Assembly (NCBI GenBank): GCA_030248215.1
Contig: JASANG010001571.1
Span: 21,315-85,314, forward strand
Length of the DNA stretch: 64,000 nt
Source of the DNA: Enoplolaimus lenunculus
Taxonomy: Eukaryota > Nematoda > Enoplea > Enoplida > Thoracostomopsidae
Direction of reading: 5' to 3'
The position numbers and the translations under genes were made by a program. Shown one piece after another: positions 23,194 to 35,052 of this stretch. The notes beneath the pieces are model-generated. The model was not told the DNA's origin. It ran no database searches and saw nothing but the letters and a program-made list of their open reading frames with translations. The first letter of the stretch is position 1. Each line of letters begins with the position of its first letter.

Positions 23194-26100
23194 TTATTTT
23201 TTAGAATGAGGTGAATGTCCTTCTTCGCCTGTATCTTCACCACAATGCTCTGTCATATACGTTTCTATTTGTTTACCTGAAATGACAAAAAATAATTCGT
23301 TTAAACAATAAATCTCTAACGCATAGATGGGTTTGCTTACGCTTAGGAATCGTGTCCAATGTAAAGAACAGGGGCGAAACAGTATTACAAGCATATTCAA
23401 AAGCCTAAGCCTAAGACAAGCAACAAAAATTAGTTTAAAGCTTAAGCTTATTCTATTTTAGTCATACAGAAAGACGTTCCGCCCTGGATCTTTACATGGC
23501 CCGGAATTGTGTCAAAATAAACCGCTGCTTTAAACACTTTTCCAGTTACGGATATCCTTCAAAACGTTTTTCGTACATGGAAAAACTCTAAAATGAATAG
23601 CTACTGTAGCATGACAGTAGCTAAAGTCAAGCCCTTTCACACGGCATGATTTTGCAACGAGAACTTGCAGCTGCAACTTGCACATTGTAAGTTTTTGCAG
23701 CGAGAAATTGCAGTTGAAATTTATAGGTGCACGTTTTGTTCGAAAATCCGTTACAAAACTTGTTGAGCTGCAAGATTCACCTGCGAGTTATCGTTGCAAA
23801 AACTTGTACGCGTGCATAGGGCTTAAATGCTTTTATGCGGTTGTCAAAATGAAGTTTGGCATTGAAAACGCTTTTTGCACGACAACGAGGGGGCATTTTC
23901 GCGCTCCCTCCAAACCGTTTTGGAACTTTTCAAATTTTGTCATAATTTAGGCTTCAGATGAAGCTTAAATTTTACGCTTAGGTTTAGGCCAGGATTAAGC
24001 GTAGCGTAAAGGCTTAGGCTTAAACTTGTACGGAAAGATGACTCAAAATCGTACAAGAGGTTGTAACTTACCTTGACCTGAGCATGCGAACCCATAATAC
24101 GTTACCCGGTAGTCAGTGACGTCTTGATAAAATAAATCTGGTCGTTGAAGTCGATTTTCTCCGTTCAATATACAAAACGCTTCATCGTAATAATACATTA
24201 CTGATTTGCATGGCTCACTCAGGCTTGAAAGTAGCTGAACTTGCGTTGAATTCAACTGCAGTTCAGTTGTGCGAAAATTGTTTAAATGCGATGCAGCGCA
24301 TAAACATTTGCATTGTTTTAGTGTTATTGTTGTTTGTAGGGCGACTGCTGAACCACGTAAAAGATATTCGGCAACTTCATGATAACACATATCCGACGGT
24401 TGCGCAGTTGGATGCGGTACAGACGCTTAATTGCAACAAAATTGCATGATTTTTTCCGGAGCGATGGCCGTATGGATAACGCGGTTGACTTTCAAGCCAG
24501 AGACTGTCGATTTGAGGTTAGTTTTTAATTTTTGTCTTGGAAATAACTTTTCATACGAGAATCGTTAGCCAAGTTAGCGTTTAGATTAAAATGCTCTTTT
24601 AGCAGCCGTATATTTTGTACAAAATTCAAACTGAAATATTGTTGTCAATGTCCTGGTCCATGAATTTTAACCTGGTGCCTTCACAAAATCTATTTTTGAA
24701 AATAATTCAGTCTTTACTTGCCAAAAAATACACCCCTGAGACTGTCGTTTTTATATTTTATTGAAAATTAAACTAAATTTAACGAAACAAAAGAATTTGA
24801 AAACACTTACTTGTTTCTGGTATTTTGTCGACAAATTCGCACACGTTTTCGATGAATGACGTAATTTCTCGTTCTAAAATTACAAAAAATAAACAATTAA
24901 CGAAAACTAAGTTTCAAAACTTATTAAGGTTGCGCTGCTATACGTCTGTTACCCGCACAGTACCGTATGGCGCCGTCTGTAACCCGTACGGCGCCGTCCG
25001 TAACGAATGGTGATAGCCGGTGACGGACGGTGCCATACGGGTGACGCACGGTGACGGACGGCGCCGAACGCCAAGTATAGCGCAACCCTTCAAATTAAAA
25101 TGAGTTCGTTTCTTTTGAAATCATAAGCCTTCTTCAAGGACATGGTACGCGCTCCATGACGGCGGAAGCCCTTCCTAAACCGCCCATTTGAACCGCTGTC
25201 ACTGGGAGCTGCCATCTTTGAAAACTAAATTTCTTTTCGTGGACCATAAAGTTATAGAGCTGTGAAACACATTTTAATGCGGGCCCCTCGGACCTGATTG
25301 GGATTTTATTGCAGGCCTACCTGATTCGAGGCACGACTATCCTAGCGCCTCGCTGTATGCGATGCGGCTCACTGCTGTCCAGCCGGCGTCACAAATACAT
25401 GCAATTTGTCTACGGTGGGGCTGTGTGCCAAATTCCGCTGAATGAAATTAATATTGTGCAATAACAAAAGCAATAGTCTTGCCAAGGCCGAGCAATATAA
25501 CGCGCATGTATCGGCCGTTGTGAAACGCAGTAAAATTTACGTTCGAGTGGCGCTCAGCGACGGTGAGCGGCGCCGACCGACGGTGAGCGGCGCCAACCGA
25601 CGGTGAGCGGCGCCGACCGACGGTGAGCGGCGCCGACCGACGGTGAGCGGCGCCCACCGACGGTGAGCCCGACCGACGGTGAGCGGCGCCAACGGACGGT
25701 GAGCGGCGCCGACCGACGGTGAGCGGCGCCGACCGACGGTGAGCGGCGCCGACCGACGGTGAGCGGCGCCGACCGACGGTGAGCGGCGCCAACCGACGGT
25801 GAGCGGCGCCGACCGACGGTGAGCGGCGCCGACCGACGGTGAGCTGCGCCGACCGACGGTGAGCGGCGCCAACCGACGGTGAGCGGCGCCGACCGACGGT
25901 GAGCGGCGCCGACCGACGGTGAGCGGCGCCGACCGACGGTGAGCGGCGCCGACCGACGGTGAGCGGCGCCAACCGACGGTGAGCGGCGCCGACCGACGGT
26001 GAGCGGCGCCGACCGACGGTGAGCGGCGCCGACCGACGGTGAGCGGCGCCGACCGACGGTGAGCGGCGCCGACCGACGGTGAGCGGCGCCAACCGACGGT

Positions 26101-29100
26101 GAGCGGCGCCGACCGACGGTGAGCGGCGCCGACCGACGGTGAGCGGCGCCGACCGACGGTGAGCGGCGCCAACCGACGGTGAGCGGCGCCGACCGACGGT
26201 GAGCGGCGCCGACCGACGGTGAGCGGCGCCGACCGACGGTGAGCGGCGCCAACGGACGGTGAGCGGCGCCGACCGACGGTGAGCGGCGCCGACCGACGTA
26301 GGGCGGCGCCCGACGACGGTGAGCGGCGCCAACCGACGGTGTGCGGCGCCGACCGACGGTGAGCGGCGCCGACCGACGGTGAGCGGCGCCAACGGACGGT
26401 GAGCGGCGCCGACCGACGGTGTGCGGCGCCGCCCGACGGTGAGCGGCGCCGCCCGACGGTGAGCGGCGCCAACCGACGGTGAGCGGCGCCGACCGACGGT
26501 GAGCGGCGCCGATTGACGGTGAGCGGCGCCGACCGACGGTGAGCGGCGCCGACCGACGGTGAGCGGCGCCGAGCGACGGTGAGCGGCGCAGAGCGACGGT
26601 GAGCGGCGCCGAGCGACGGTGAGCGGCGCAGAGCGACGGTGAGCGGCGCCGAGCGACGGTGAGCGGCGCAGAGCGACGGTGAGCGGCACCGACCGACGGT
26701 GAGCGGCATCATAAGGTATGGCGCAAGCGTTACGATTGCGCCATACTTTCTTTGTCTTCCGTCGATGTACGTCGCCGCCCGTTGCCGTACGGCATAGTAC
26801 GTGAATTACTCACGTGCAGTACCGTGCCGTGACGCGCGGCGACGGGCGGCGACGAGTGGTGATGCGCGACAAGTATAGCGACGCCTTTATTGTAATAATT
26901 TTTGTCCAATGTTAGTCAAAATTTACCCGTTCTATGGCAAGTGAAATCATGGTAAGAAACTGGTTCGTTATCAGCGAGTTCTACCAGCGGATGCGATTGA
27001 TTCGATTTATCCTGGTGGCTGAGAACACAGTCGTTACGATCCGGATAATACATTACCGCCCGACATTGTCGATTGTGCAAACCGGATAGCCAGCTTCGTG
27101 CGCAAATACACTGTAAACAATAGTCACACTGTAGTGGCAGTGTTGCGTTTGCAAAATTTGCAATCAATTGCAATTCTAAGACTGCAACTAAAGCGATATT
27201 TTGTAGAAATTTGTCGTTTCGGAATTATTTTTGATTTAAAAATGAAAGAATTCAGACATTGAACACATGGCTTAATTAAATTTATCTTTTATTAATAAAG
27301 TAAAATTTGATTTCATTCTTATCGCAGCATTAATCTAAGTCACTTGTCTTACCTGACATTCGGCAAGTGTCATACCACGTTCGATAGCAAATCCTGCACC
27401 CAGAAGTACTTGCTGTTCAAAATTCGTATAGCATTTTTGAATCCACAAATCTGAAACAAAAAAGCATTTTTAAGAGAAAGTTTAAGATAAAAAGTTAAAA
27501 ATTGAAAACATTATATTTTGTCATTTTTCCTAACTTGGCCTTTTCAACCGCGAACACTTCGAATTCGTACTTTAGCAGAATGAATTGAAAACCAAGCTTA
27601 ATGAATTTTTTCTATAAATATGATCAAAAGTTTATGCGATTTTATGCTTAAATTGCGCTGGACAAGCGACCATTAGAATTTTGCCAAAATGATATTTTCT
27701 GTAAACGCTTCTTGCTTTCTTATCTTTTTGAAAAAGTGTACAATTTAAACTTTGACATCAAGATAATCAGGTCAAATCTATACATCTATTGTGCGTAAGA
27801 TTTTTCATTGATAAGAAATTTTTTAGCTAAACTGAAAAACCTGAAAAACGCGATAAAGTAGCTGACGTCAATCTTGAAATTTTAAAACCATTTGAAAACT
27901 GTACTTAAAAATTGGCGTTGCAAGTCTTCACACAGTGGACACAAAATAAAGTGGATGACGCATAAATGTTCGGATAACAAATGCACAACAGACTGGGACA
28001 GCAACGCTACAGAGCCGGTCCATACGCGTATCCGCTATTTTTTCCCAAATCAAAACGTCCCTACACGCATATAAACTAATGTGGTATGGGCACGAATTTA
28101 GCAATTGATAAAATCACAGCCAATTTTTCAATTTTAAACAAATTTGAATTTTTGAAAAATTATTAACAAATTTGAATTTTTGAAAAATTATTAACAAATT
28201 TGAATTTTTGAAAAATTATTAACAAATTTGAATTTTTGAAAAATTATTAACAAATTTGAATTTTTGAAAAATTATTAACAAATTTGAATTTTTGAAAAAT
28301 TTTTAACAAATTTGAATTTTTGAAAAATTATTAACAAATTTGAATTTTTGAAAAATTATTTGACAGTCTCACTATTCACTCACTAAACTGAGCTTCTTGT
28401 GAAACGTTTGCAACAGATGTTGATCGAGTAACACTGGTTGAACGATTACTTGAAGCCACAGTTGAAATCGATGGTCGAGTTCGTCGAGAAGATTGTGATG
28501 TTTGAGATGTCCGTGAAATTGCAGCGTTTCGAAATCGAGCTGTCGCTGGTGAAGACCGTGGTGATTGGCGAAATCTTGCTGATTGCACTGTTCTTTGGGT
28601 AGTTGTTGTAGGGACATTTTCAACTCGATGGCCTGAAACTTTGAATTATTTTAATTCAATTAAATGTTTAACACAAAGTATTTACATATTCTTTTAAATT
28701 TTTAATACAAATATTTCTTAAAATAAGTGAAATGTGTTATATAATCCACGCAAATTTTTGCAAAATGCCATTTCTCTCGATATTGTGTTACACTTTGCGA
28801 GCATGGGCTTAGACTTTTGCTTAGACTTAAACAGTTGAACATTTTTAGTCGTATTTAAACGCTTAAAATGAGCCGTTCACAATAATTTTGTCAACAATGC
28901 CATAAGAATGCCTTTAAAACAAAAAACCATTTTCCTTAATTATTTTTCGTGAAACTTTATTAAGCTTTGACACTACAAGTTCACAAATTAAGTGTATTGT
29001 TGACACTCCGGAGCAGTAATACCGAACTTAAATTAATGCCACTGCCAAAATGGTACCTCAGACGAGCCAGTAGCCAAGAGCGAGGCAGGGAAGGCTGAAT

Positions 29101-30163
29101 ACCGCTGAAAATTTTTTGGCCCCTCAAGAAAATTTTCAACCTTCCTTGTAACCTTGCCAGTCAATGAAAACCCTTGTATGCCCCTCCTGAAACATTTTTT
29201 GCCCTCCCCCCGTAGCAAGATGAGCTGGTTACGAGCCTGTCTAGCGGGCTATCAAATCACACGGTTGCTGCAACAACTTGCACGTTTGCATGAGATTCAT
29301 TCCGCACAGACACTTGACGCATTACATATCACTGGTGTAGCTTAATAGCACTTAATATTTTACGACTAAACCTTGTGAAAGTACATTATTTTCAACTGAA
29401 ATTTCAGACAACATACCCCTATTCCGATCATTTTAAGTACCGGCGGAAGCACCACACAACACCCCCCACCCAATTGGCCGGGTAACCCTTGGGGGTCATA
29501 TCTTGGCAGAGTAATTTTTTTCTTGGACCACGAAGTTATTGATGCGTGAAACTTTTATTGGGGTCCCTTCAGACCAGAGCCCGTATTCTAAAACGTGTGT
29601 AGTACCTATTACCAGTTTGTGATAGGTCTTGTAACTTTCGAACCAGGGAATGATGAAGTTTGAAATTGAGCATATTGATTGCATTCGAATTATTCTACTT
29701 GTGTGCAAACTTTGAGATCTGCAATGGCAGCAGTTCGTTAGTATGAAATCCTATGACTAACTGGTGATAGGTGCTATATGCATTTAAGAATATGAACCCT
29801 GGTTAGAAAGGCCGACTATTCTAATGCCGAACGAGTGACACACACCTTACAAGCGCAGATATATCACCAAAAGCGTACCTTGTTCACACCGAATACATGT
29901 CAGTTGAATCAGGCCACGTTTTGACGAATTTCGAACTCGTTTCAACGGTTGATCCTGACGGGATTTACATGATCCTTTGAAATAAGAAAAATAACACATC
30001 TTGGTCGCTGTATCAAAAACAGCCCCGCGGCAAAACTCTTTGATGTAACATTTTCGGGCACAGTCGGGCATATCGAGTGCCACTCGCCTGCTGTAATAGT
30101 CACCAGCGTCTTTTTGAGCTTCACTGATCGATTCAACTTTGAATTCAACGTAACCTTTGCAAA
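23194..30163 (-). CDS. Secreted or membrane protein with three PAN/Apple domains (5' end not found)
   Basis: Exons (minus): 29879-30163, 28384-28632, 27353-27450, 26927-27110, 24811-24873, 24072-24425, 23194-23276 (TAA). Phases 1,1,0,1,1,1 join into 438 residues; the first exon also enters in phase 1, so at least one 5' exon, expected to carry a signal peptide, lies above 30.2 kb and was not identified. PAN 1 (first exon): VCKGYVEF then CARKCYIKEFCRGAVFD. PAN 2 (third and fourth exons): CYTNFEQQVLLGAGF, LAECQ|CICARSWLSG, CRAVMYYPDRNDCVLS. PAN 3 (sixth exon): MCYHEVAEYLLRG, CKCLCAAS, PCKSVMYYYDEAFCIL. PAN modules are disulfide-bonded protein- or carbohydrate-binding folds; nematodes use them widely in extracellular and cuticle-associated proteins. 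PAN 1 and 2 are separated by a Ser/Thr/Arg-rich linker of about 83 residues. The C terminus is short and hydrophilic (HSPHSKK). The intron between 24.9 and 26.9 kb holds a large minisatellite. No ZP or kinase domain is visible. Confidence 0.82.
23354..23502. mobile_element. hAT-like MITE with short TTAGGC-type array
   Basis: Flanks GGAATCGT / GGAATTGT (7 of 8). Ends GTCCAATGTAAAGAACAGGG and GGATCTTTACATGGCCC. Just outside the 3' terminal exon side of the PAN gene intron. Confidence 0.85.
23630..23823. mobile_element. MITE, AGCCCTATTCACACGTG family
   Basis: Ends AGCCCTTTCACACGGC and CGTGCATAGGGCT; internal TTGCAGCTGCAA. Intron of the PAN gene. Confidence 0.65.
24927..25089. mobile_element. 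GCGCTATAC-family MITE
   Basis: Ends AAGGTTGCGCTGCTATACG and CAAGTATAGCGCAACCCTT; interior rich in CGGCGCCGTCCGTAAC and GGTGACGGACGG. It gives the clearest parent sequence for the adjacent 20-bp array. Confidence 0.75.
25549..26708. repeat. 20-bp GC-rich minisatellite, about 58 units
   Basis: Unit GAGCGGCGCCGACCGACGGT with variants (AACCGACGGT, GAGCGACGGT, GCCCGACGGT); the right-hand end uses mostly the GAGCGACGGT form. Because 20 is not a multiple of 3, all three minus frames stay open and read the same 20-residue Arg/Ser/Pro repeat in different phases. These frames are by-products. The array lies wholly in a PAN gene intron. Confidence 0.95.
26713..26888. mobile_element. GCGCTATAC-family MITE, next to the minisatellite
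   Basis: AAGGTATGGCGCAAGCG at left and CGACAAGTATAGCGACGCCTT at right, with CGCGGCGACGGGCGGCGACG inside. It ends 39 bp from a PAN gene exon. Confidence 0.6.
28137..28360. repeat. 28-bp tandem array, exactly 8 units
   Basis: The 28-bp unit is AACAAATTTGAATTTTTGAA followed by AAATTATT; the eight copies are nearly identical (one ATTTTT for ATTATT). No spacers. It ends 24 bp below a PAN gene exon donor. Confidence 0.95.
29061..29239. mobile_element. hAT-like MITE, CAGGCCCGTA family
   Basis: Ends GACGAGCCAGTAGCCAAGAG and GAGCTGGTTACGAGCCTG. Confidence 0.65.
29579..29799. mobile_element. MITE, ATTCTCAAATG family
   Basis: Ends GCCCGTATTCTAAAACGTG and CATTTAAGAATATGAAC. It ends about 80 bp from the PAN 1 exon donor. 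Confidence 0.7.
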
Positions 30164-30207
30164 CTGAAATTAGGTAAATATTAAGTGTAAATGGTTCATA
30201 GCTGGAA

Positions 30208-30351
30208 CAGCATATGTTACTTTAAGGGAAGTCCAGGTTTTTGGTGGGTCCATAAAAGAGTAGGTTTAGATTCTAGATTATATTTTTCATCTAAACGTAC
30301 TCTTTTATAGACCCAGCAGAAACGTGGACGCCCCTTAAAGTAACATGGGTC
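30208..30351. mobile_element. Foldback derivative of the TTAGGC-type MITE without an array
   Basis: Both halves carry the same end (TGTTACTTTAAGGG, TCCAGGTTTTTGGTGGGTCC, TAAAAGAGT) in inverted orientation. No TTAGGC hexamers remain. Confidence 0.7.
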
Positions 30352-30529
30352 ATTTTTGCAGTACCTAATCGTGGTTGAATTTTGACCAAATCAACTTCAA
30401 CTTGAGAAATAATTTGCTATGAGTCGCGATGCTTAGAGCGACGTCGCAAGTCGCTTGAGTACAGATTTTTTGACATTTAAAGAATTCTATTGTAGCAAAA
30501 TTTTCTTTACCCGAAATTGAAAGTTTTAG

Positions 30530-30722
30530 ACTATAATGTTTTTGCTTAGCCTTACGGACAGGCTCAGACTTAGGTTTAGGCTTAGGTGCAAGCTCATTTT
30601 TACGCGTTGGCTTATAGGCATAGGCTTAGACTTAGGTGCAAGCTCATTCTTACGCTTAGGCTTATAGGCTTAGGCTTAGGTTTAGGCTTAGTAATATGTC
30701 TATATTATTGTTACGGGCCCTG
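30530..30722. mobile_element. TTAGGC-type hAT-like MITE, worn ends
   Basis: TTTTTGCTTAGCCTTACGG, two units containing GTGCAAGCTCATTCTTACGC, then ATTGTTACGGGCCCTGTAC. Confidence 0.65.
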
Positions 30723-31035
30723 TACATTAGATTGGCTGTGAAATCTGTCAAAAATAAACCTCACCGAAGCCAAGTTGAGCGGCGCTAACACGAAGCCAAA
30801 TTAATAGTATGCCTGCAAGTATCATATTGTATAGTACTCAATCATCGATTTATGAACGAATCCATATTTAGAAATGAAAACTTTAATTGTTTTAATTTGA
30901 TAAAATTTAAAAATTATTTAAAATACAAAGTAATTTGCGTAGAATTCTGCTAAAACTACAACGATTCGTTGTTTCACAGTTACAAAAATGCAAATGTTTC
31001 GCAAAAAATTTTCAAATTATTTTTCGTTATAAACT

Positions 31036-31246
31036 CAGTGAAAGCTTAAGCGTTTAGACTAATTCTTTTGCTTAGCATTAGGCTTAGTCTTAGGCTTAGG
31101 TATATGCTCATTCTTACATTTAGGCTTAGGCTTAGGCTTAGTCTTAGGCTTAGGTATATGCTCATTCTTACATTTAGGCTTAGGCTTAGGTTTAGGGTTA
31201 TGAATATGCTTACACTACTGTTCCGGTCGTGTTCTATACATTGGCT
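31036..31246. mobile_element. TTAGGC-type hAT-like MITE with two 54-bp units
   Basis: Start of the AAGCTTAAGCGTTTAGACTA type. Two copies of a 54-bp unit containing GTATATGCTCATTCTTACAT, then GTTCTATACATTGGC. Confidence 0.7.
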
Positions 31247-33169
31247 TAAACTCACAACCGTTATATACAATGCATATTTTGAACGTTTCGCTAAAATCTT
31301 TACAATAATCAATAGACACAGATTGCAGAACTGAGTCTGCTGAACAGTGCCATACAAGTTTGCAGTCCGAAAGTTCGTTCTCAGGTTATCATTAAATAGA
31401 AGCTGATTTGAGACTAAATTTCGTGGTATAATTGTCTCTGGGTGATGCAGAACATTAGTCTTTAAGCCCCAGAGTTTCGGTGTCCTGCAGGGGATAAGCC
31501 ACTGCGATTACGGTTTTTTCAGTTTTATCACCCCCATGTTGTGTTGCCCAGAAACAGTTGGATATTAAAACTTTTTGTATATTTGAGGTTCTCATGACGT
31601 ACACTGATCATTCCACGCCTAAATTTGAATTTTTGAAAAATTCCGTTTTTAAGATCCCGAAGCGTACTGCCCAAAATATGTCTGTAGCCGGAGATCCGAT
31701 CGCTACCTGTGTCTTATTCGTTTCATTTCTATATAAATTAAAATTATTCAACCTCAAAATTGACGAAAAAAAAGTGAAACGAATAAAAAGTTAATAAATG
31801 AGATTAAAGTAGAAACTAAACATTAATCGAGATCAAGGTTAACGATACATGCATATAATCAAAGTTAACTTTGATTTTTGAGACAAAAATTATCATCTTA
31901 AAAAATTGATTTGAACTTAAACGGCGCTGGGAAGTAAACCGGATTCCATTTCGCCAATTTATAATTTGATATTTTAATTTTTGAAACCGTTTGAAAATAA
32001 TTATTTTTGACCTTTATGAAGCAGTGAATTAATTATGAAGCCTGTAAAATTAAGCTGTTGTAAGCATTCTGTCAGAAATCTAGAGGTATACTTATATATT
32101 ATTATATATCTTTGTATTTCATCCGAGTATACACTCCTGAATACTATGTCGTATAAAAACTAATAATAAGAACATAATACGATTACATCACAACCTACAA
32201 ATATAAATTAGGCATTGCGAATGTTTATCATTTCTGGTTAAAGATTTGAATTTAAGGGCCATTAGTTGCCAACGCTGACAAATGGCAGTGGAGCAGGCTA
32301 CACAACTGGAGGTCTCCTTCTGGCTTCAAAAGTTGAATCTCGCCTCCGCCTCTGGTCCCGTATCAATTTTTCCGGTAGACTCCTGTAAAATTTCGATGGC
32401 GAAATTTTTCTGTATTTTTATAAATGTTTTACATTTTCAGTAAGTTTATTTTTAAATCTTTGACAGTTTTAATGCTTTAAAAATATTGAATTCTTAAATA
32501 AGGACAGTTTGCGAACGGTTTTTTTGATAATTTGCAAATTATTTTCAAAATTTTCAAATTCAACATTTTTCATTCCTCAATTCTGGTTCACATCTCTGGC
32601 TCAGCGTTGAGGTTTTTTACGTCGTTTTGAACCCTTGTGCCCACCGCCCAGCGTATATATTTACAATAGTGTCACCTTAGTTGCAATAAATTCGATAAAA
32701 CAACGCATTTTGCCAAGCGTTTTCAAACACACTTGATGATCAGATAAAATAAAAACAAAACAATTAAGTAAATAAATGACAAAAAAGATAATAAATAAGA
32801 AACAAGAAAAATCTCAATTGAAAACATCCGAAAAAAGAATGAAAACAGAATTTATACAGAAATGATTTTTCACGGAAATGTACACTTACCATCGCTTTGA
32901 AAACAAACTTGATATTACAATAGAAAAATACTAGTGTTGTGGTCTAGGTTGTGTGTTCATAGTTTGTACAGGTAGGGCGCGATGCGCGAAAAATGTAAAC
33001 TTTTCCACATTTTCTTATCTCTTTTTTTTCATTTTTTTTCATTCTTTTAATTTATTATTTTAAAAACTGTTTTTTTCTGTTTCAATTTAATTTTGAAAAC
33101 AAATAATTTTTTCATATTATTCTATTTTTAATTACAAGGTTTTCAAGGTTATTTGAAAATTACTAAGCG
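31247..33169. other. AT-rich intergenic stretch, no gene recognised
   Basis: No exon with matching splice sites could be joined to the PAN gene, whose 5' end should lie between here and 43.5 kb. A strong isolated donor-like GTAAGT (minus) occurs at 32889-32884, preceded by an ATG, but I could not place it in a gene. Confidence 0.4.
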
Positions 33170-33820
33170 GTGTATAGAGCAGGTAAGGCCAGCGGTACGT
33201 ATGTTAGGCTTTAGGATTTAGCTTAGGCTTAGGCTATGGTATAAGCTCATTCTTACGCTTAGGCTTAGGCTTTAGCTTAGACTTAGGCTAAGGTATAAGC
33301 TCATTCTTACGCTTAGCCTTAGGCTTTAGCTTAGACTTAGGCTAAGGTATAAGCTCATTCTAACGCTTAGGCTTTGGCTTTAGCTTAGACTTAGGCTAAG
33401 GTATAAGCTCATTCTTACTCTTAGGCTTTGGCTTTAGCTTAGACTTAGGCTAAGGTATAAGCTCATTCTTACGCTTAGGCTTTGGCTTTAGCTTAGACTT
33501 AGGCTAAGGTATAAGCTCATTCTTACTCTTAGGCTTTGGCTTTAGCTTAGACTTAGGCTAAGGTATAAGCTCATTCTTACGCTTAGGCTTTGGCTTTAGC
33601 TTAGACTTAGGCCAAGGTATAAGCTCATTCTTACGCTTAGGCTTTGGCTTTAGCTTAGACTTAGGCTAAGGTATAAGCTCATTCTTACGCTTAGGCTTTG
33701 GCTTTAGCTTAGACTTAGGCTAAGGTATAAGCTCATTGTTACACTTAGGCTTAGGCTTTGGCTTAGGCTTTGGAATATGCTTACTACTGTTACAGTTATG
33801 TTCTATACAGTGGACGGTAG
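33170..33820. mobile_element. TTAGGC-type element expanded by a 54-bp array of about nine to ten units
   Basis: Unit starts ATAAGCTCATTCTTACGC and continues with TTAGGC, TTTGGC, TTTAGC, TTAGAC variants; copies recur every 54 bp from 33241 to about 33760. The outer ends (TATAGAGCAGG left, CTGTTACAGTTATGTTCTAT right) resemble worn family ends. Confidence 0.85.
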
Positions 33821-34311
33821 GCAAAACAGTTGTTTATATTTCAAAGTTGGGTTACCCTGTACAGAGTTTTTTGTGGTCATTTGATTTCATATTTAGCTGA
33901 GACGCTGATGGCGTAGGACTACAATTTAACCACCTTAATCTTATACCATGTTTCCGTTAATGTTTACTGACTTCCGTTCAGCATTTAACTGCAAATCAGT
34001 AAATAAACATGAATAATTGAAAACATTGCAACATTTGTATTTCGCTTTCTTTTATTTTATTTAATAAAAAATGTTTTAAAATCGTTTTTCTCTGTGATTT
34101 TTTAAAAAAACATTCAAATTTCAAGGTCATTCGAGTATGATTGGCTGATTTTATTTTATATAAAACTATATTCAATTTGTCAAATAATTTAACACTAAAA
34201 TTATCATGGATCGATATAAAGTTACCCAAAAATCTAAAGGATAATCATTGATTGATAATAATGCTTGTACGGCATTCCGCTACAGGAATCGTGTCAAAAA
34301 ATAAAACGCTA

Positions 34312-34476
34312 TTATGGGACGTTCAGGTTTCTGGTGGGTCCCCAAAAAATTATGTTTAGATTCTAGATTACATTTTTTGCTTAGGCTTAGGCTTTGGAAT
34401 ATATTTTTGCAACGCTTAGGCTTAGGCCTAGAAATGCGCTTAATCTACGGTTACGCCCCTTAAAGTAACATTGGCC
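34312..34476. mobile_element. TTAGGC-type hAT-like MITE, GTTACTTTAAGG subtype
   Basis: Left TGGGACGTTCAGGTTTCTGG, short array, right GCCCCTTAAAGTAACATTGG. Confidence 0.7.
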
Positions 34477-34782
34477 CGAGCACTGAATAGTGTTTGCAAC
34501 GTTCTAGAAAACTATTCTGATAGGATTCAACGATCTACGATGCTTGGTAATTGAAAATATGCTAAAATGAATTGTGATTTTGTTAGAAAAAAATACACGC
34601 AATGACAACGGCGTACATCAAGCAGTGTTCAAATCAAACTGAAATAAAATATTAAACCGAATTCAGCCGCTATTCAAAGTATCAAATTCAAAATGCAATT
34701 TCACTTTAAACCAGAACTTAGAGCCTAAGTAACTTAATTCCTGTGGATTAAGCCTTTTCATTTTGATCTTTAATAAGATAAT

Positions 34783-35052
34783 GGCTGGATTTTGGAAATT
34801 TTACTTAAGTATTTACTTAAATTAAACTTTTACTTAAGTTTCCGGTTTAAGTAAATACTTAACTTTTTGAGCAAAAACAAATAAACACCAATTGTGAGCC
34901 ATTGCACTGTAAGCAAAAAAGCCATAGCTTTGCTTTATATTAAAGAGGCACTTGGTCTGTAATAAGCGTTTAAAAACGACAAAATGGTTAAATGATTACT
35001 TAGTACGTGCTTCAACACTAAGTCGTATGGGTAAAGTTTCAGAAACCCAGCC
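34783..35052. mobile_element. PIF/Harbinger-like MITE, GGCTGGGTTT/ACTTAAGTA family (TSD AAT)
   Basis: Ends GGCTGGATTTTGGAAATT and GTTTCAGAAACCCAGCC, AAT on both flanks. Confidence 0.8.

Noticed and set aside
25448-26712. Three long minus frames of 230-410 residues (Arg/Ser/Pro repeats)
   Set aside because: They are the 20-bp minisatellite read in all three frames. An open frame in every phase is expected from the repeat and there is no other coding signal.
28137-28360. Regular direct repeats resembling a CRISPR array
   Set aside because: Units are contiguous with no spacers, the setting is a eukaryotic intron and there are no cas genes.
28372-28623. Gln/His-rich reading of the PAN linker exon
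   Set aside because: Only the Ser/Thr/Arg-rich frame joins the flanking exons in phase with GT/AG sites.
31046-31357. Leu/Ser-rich frames on both strands
   Set aside because: Translation of TTAGGC-type repeats.
32884-32910. Strong GTAAGT donor after an ATG on the minus strand, considered as PAN gene exon 1
   Set aside because: The frame that would join in phase 1 contains a stop; no signal peptide precedes it.
33170-33820. Chromosome end or telomere
   Set aside because: TTAGGC hexamers are degenerate, in both orientations across the window, and bounded by transposon ends.
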